From: Amoebidium appalachense
Taxonomy: Eukaryota > Ichthyosporea
Direction: 5' to 3'
DNA: 64,000 nucleotides
Assembly: GCA_963693365.1 (NCBI GenBank)
Contig: CAVNZM010000001.1
Coordinates: forward strand, 7,750,001 to 7,814,000
Both the position numbers and the translations under genes were made by a program. This document shows positions 54,947 through 64,000 of the stretch, one piece after another; the stretch's first letter is position 1, and each line of letters opens with the position of its first letter. A model generated the notes under the pieces. It had not been told where the DNA came from, did no database searches, and saw only the letters and a program-made list of their open reading frames with translations.

Positions 54947-55006
54947 GTGCACGCGCATGTGTGCATGCATGTGTGTGTGTGTGCGTGCGTACGTGTGTGC
55001 GCCTTC

Positions 55007-55053
<47 letters not shown>

Positions 55054-55209
55054 CCCCCCCCCCAACTGTACAGTGTACGCACACGTCCACATGTACACAC
55101 GCATGTAAAAACAAAACCAAAAAAGAAAAAAAGGAATAAATAGGAAAGCAAGCCTTTGGAAAGGAAGAAAGGATTGTGTGTGCATGTTGAGGTCCTGGAG
55201 AGAGAGGGG

Positions 55210-55380
55210 AGGGGGGGGGGGGGGGGGGGGGGGGTTGGGGTTGAATGCGGAACACGGTACGAAGTACGCATACGCGATGAGAAGCATGGTGCAGGACACA
55301 TGCAAAGGCAAACATTCAAGTATGCAACATCAGCAATGCGCACAGTATGCGTCATAAGCAGAGCCCATCCTCAGGGACGG
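55210..55380 (-). mobile_element. SINE-like element copy C
   Basis: Read on the minus strand it runs CCCTGAGGATGGGCTCTGCT, CATACTGTGCGCATTGCTGA, TGTTGCATACTTGAATGTTT, GTCCTGCACCATGCTTCTC, CGTACTTCGTACCGTGTTCC, then CATTCAACCCCAA and about 25 C (plus-strand G-run 55210-55234). It is closely related to copies B and D and ends in poly(C) like them. Confidence 0.75.
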
Positions 55381-56113
55381 CCCAAGGGGGGATATACGGA
55401 ACACTACACTGTGAAGTTCATTTTTCACTTTATTTCCAACTAACAAACGGACACAGTCCTGCACAAAGATATAGTGTGGCAATGATCACTCTGCACCTAT
55501 TGCTGCTACTATTCAAATCCACATTCAGGCCTCAGTTTGTCCACCAGATATAGCTATGTGGCCAAAAAGCCCTTGCTGCATACACACGAACATAAATCTT
55601 AATACTTTGCTGGCTTTGGGACAGTGACAATATCACAAGCAAAACAAGCTATTATTGCATATGCGCTAACTAAGACAGCATTTGGTAATATGTCGGTCGC
55701 TATGCCAGACAAGCCAGCTATATTAAAAGCCTAAAGTAATGTATGCTGGCAGAGAAAAAACTCGTGTGTGCGCTCGTATCTTTTCATGCCCCTTAACACC
55801 GCAGAAATGCATGTATAGATTATTAGACACTGGTAGAGTCTAACAGGCGAAACAACATCAACTATCATAGTCGTCTAAACGAGCCAACACATCAGGTAAA
55901 CCAGCCGGGAAAGAAATGCCAAGGAGAAAACAAAAACTACACTTCTATATGGACTGTGCCAGCTATACAGTAACAACTGGGGGGGAAAAAACCCTACCCA
56001 CCCACCCACCCAGACACACACACCATTACCACACGATCCAGCAAAATCTAATACTCGACATTCCGCAGTCGCATGCAAAGATGATTACCCTTATACTAAC
56101 CTGTACATCATAG

Positions 56114-56146
<33 letters not shown>

Positions 56147-56261
56147 CACACACACAGCCACCCCACACACCCACCATGCTCTAATCCTACCCAACCCACC
56201 CACACATACACACTATCACCTTTCCCTTTTCCGGTTTTCAATTTTCCAGTTTTCCAGTTTT

Positions 56262-63957
<7,696 letters not shown>

Positions 63958-64000
63958 CTGTGTAAACAGAAACACAACATTGGCTGTCAGCAATTCCTTT

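Larger units (their letters stand above)
53139..56261. other. convergent intergenic region between MCPH1 and the DEK-HMG gene
   Basis: Unique AT-rich sequence with no supported exon, a C-run (53915-53937), a G-run (54155-54183), a 34-bp tandem duplication (54263-54330), a C-run (54727-54762) and (GT)n/CA-rich sequence to 55050. A SINE-like copy (55210-55380), more unique sequence and a C-run (56116-56144) follow. Both neighbouring genes end here. Confidence 0.7.

Overview
This is nuclear DNA from an intron-rich eukaryote using the standard genetic code and GT-AG introns. Non-coding sequence is saturated with microsatellites and mononucleotide G/C tracts (commonly 20-45 nt, about 100 nt at the longest). 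Gene content (ribosomal protein uS11, a DNPH1/RCL hydrolase, a BT1-family transporter relic, a discoidin/crystallin-like receptor, a three-BRCT microcephalin, and a DEK-HMG protein) suits a unicellular eukaryote. Microcephalin with three BRCT domains is best known from animals and their relatives, and BT1 transporters are best known from algae, plants and protists, so a unicellular holozoan or an alga are both possible. The sequence alone does not decide this. Almost all long open frames here are microsatellite artefacts (HTHT, CVCV, poly-P, poly-G, poly-E/R). The genes were recovered by joining short exons by splice site, reading phase and protein family. || Layout: 2.6-5.2 kb (+) RPS14, three exons. 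6.3-10.8 kb (+) DNPH1, five exons, all catalytic residues kept. 12.3-15.6 kb (+) a decayed BT1-family transporter with three in-frame stops and about four frameshifts. 15.6-19.9 kb: no gene seen; G/C tracts and an 80-95 bp minisatellite. 19.9-30.7 kb (-) a 14-exon type I membrane protein: signal peptide, beta-helix-like region, beta/gamma-crystallin-like module, F5/8 C (discoidin-like) domain, polybasic site, transmembrane helix. 30.7-35.1 kb: intergenic between two divergent genes. 35.1-53.1 kb (+) a 25-exon, 747-aa microcephalin (MCPH1) homologue with an extra N-terminal zinc finger. 53.1-56.3 kb: convergent intergenic. 56.3-64.0 kb (-) the 3' part of a DEK-like chromatin protein carrying an HMG box, running off the right edge. 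|| Themes: DNPH1 (nucleotide-pool sanitation), MCPH1 (cell cycle and DNA damage response) and DEK-HMG (chromatin) are functionally close. DNPH1 and MCPH1 have CCAAT plus E2F-like sites upstream, and a dense CCAAT/CRE/E2F-like cluster lies inside an MCPH1 intron. The right half of the window carries a family of short interspersed elements ending in poly(C), with a conserved hairpin and pol III-like boxes. Compound microsatellites show a fixed polarity: T, GT or GGT runs lead into G runs.
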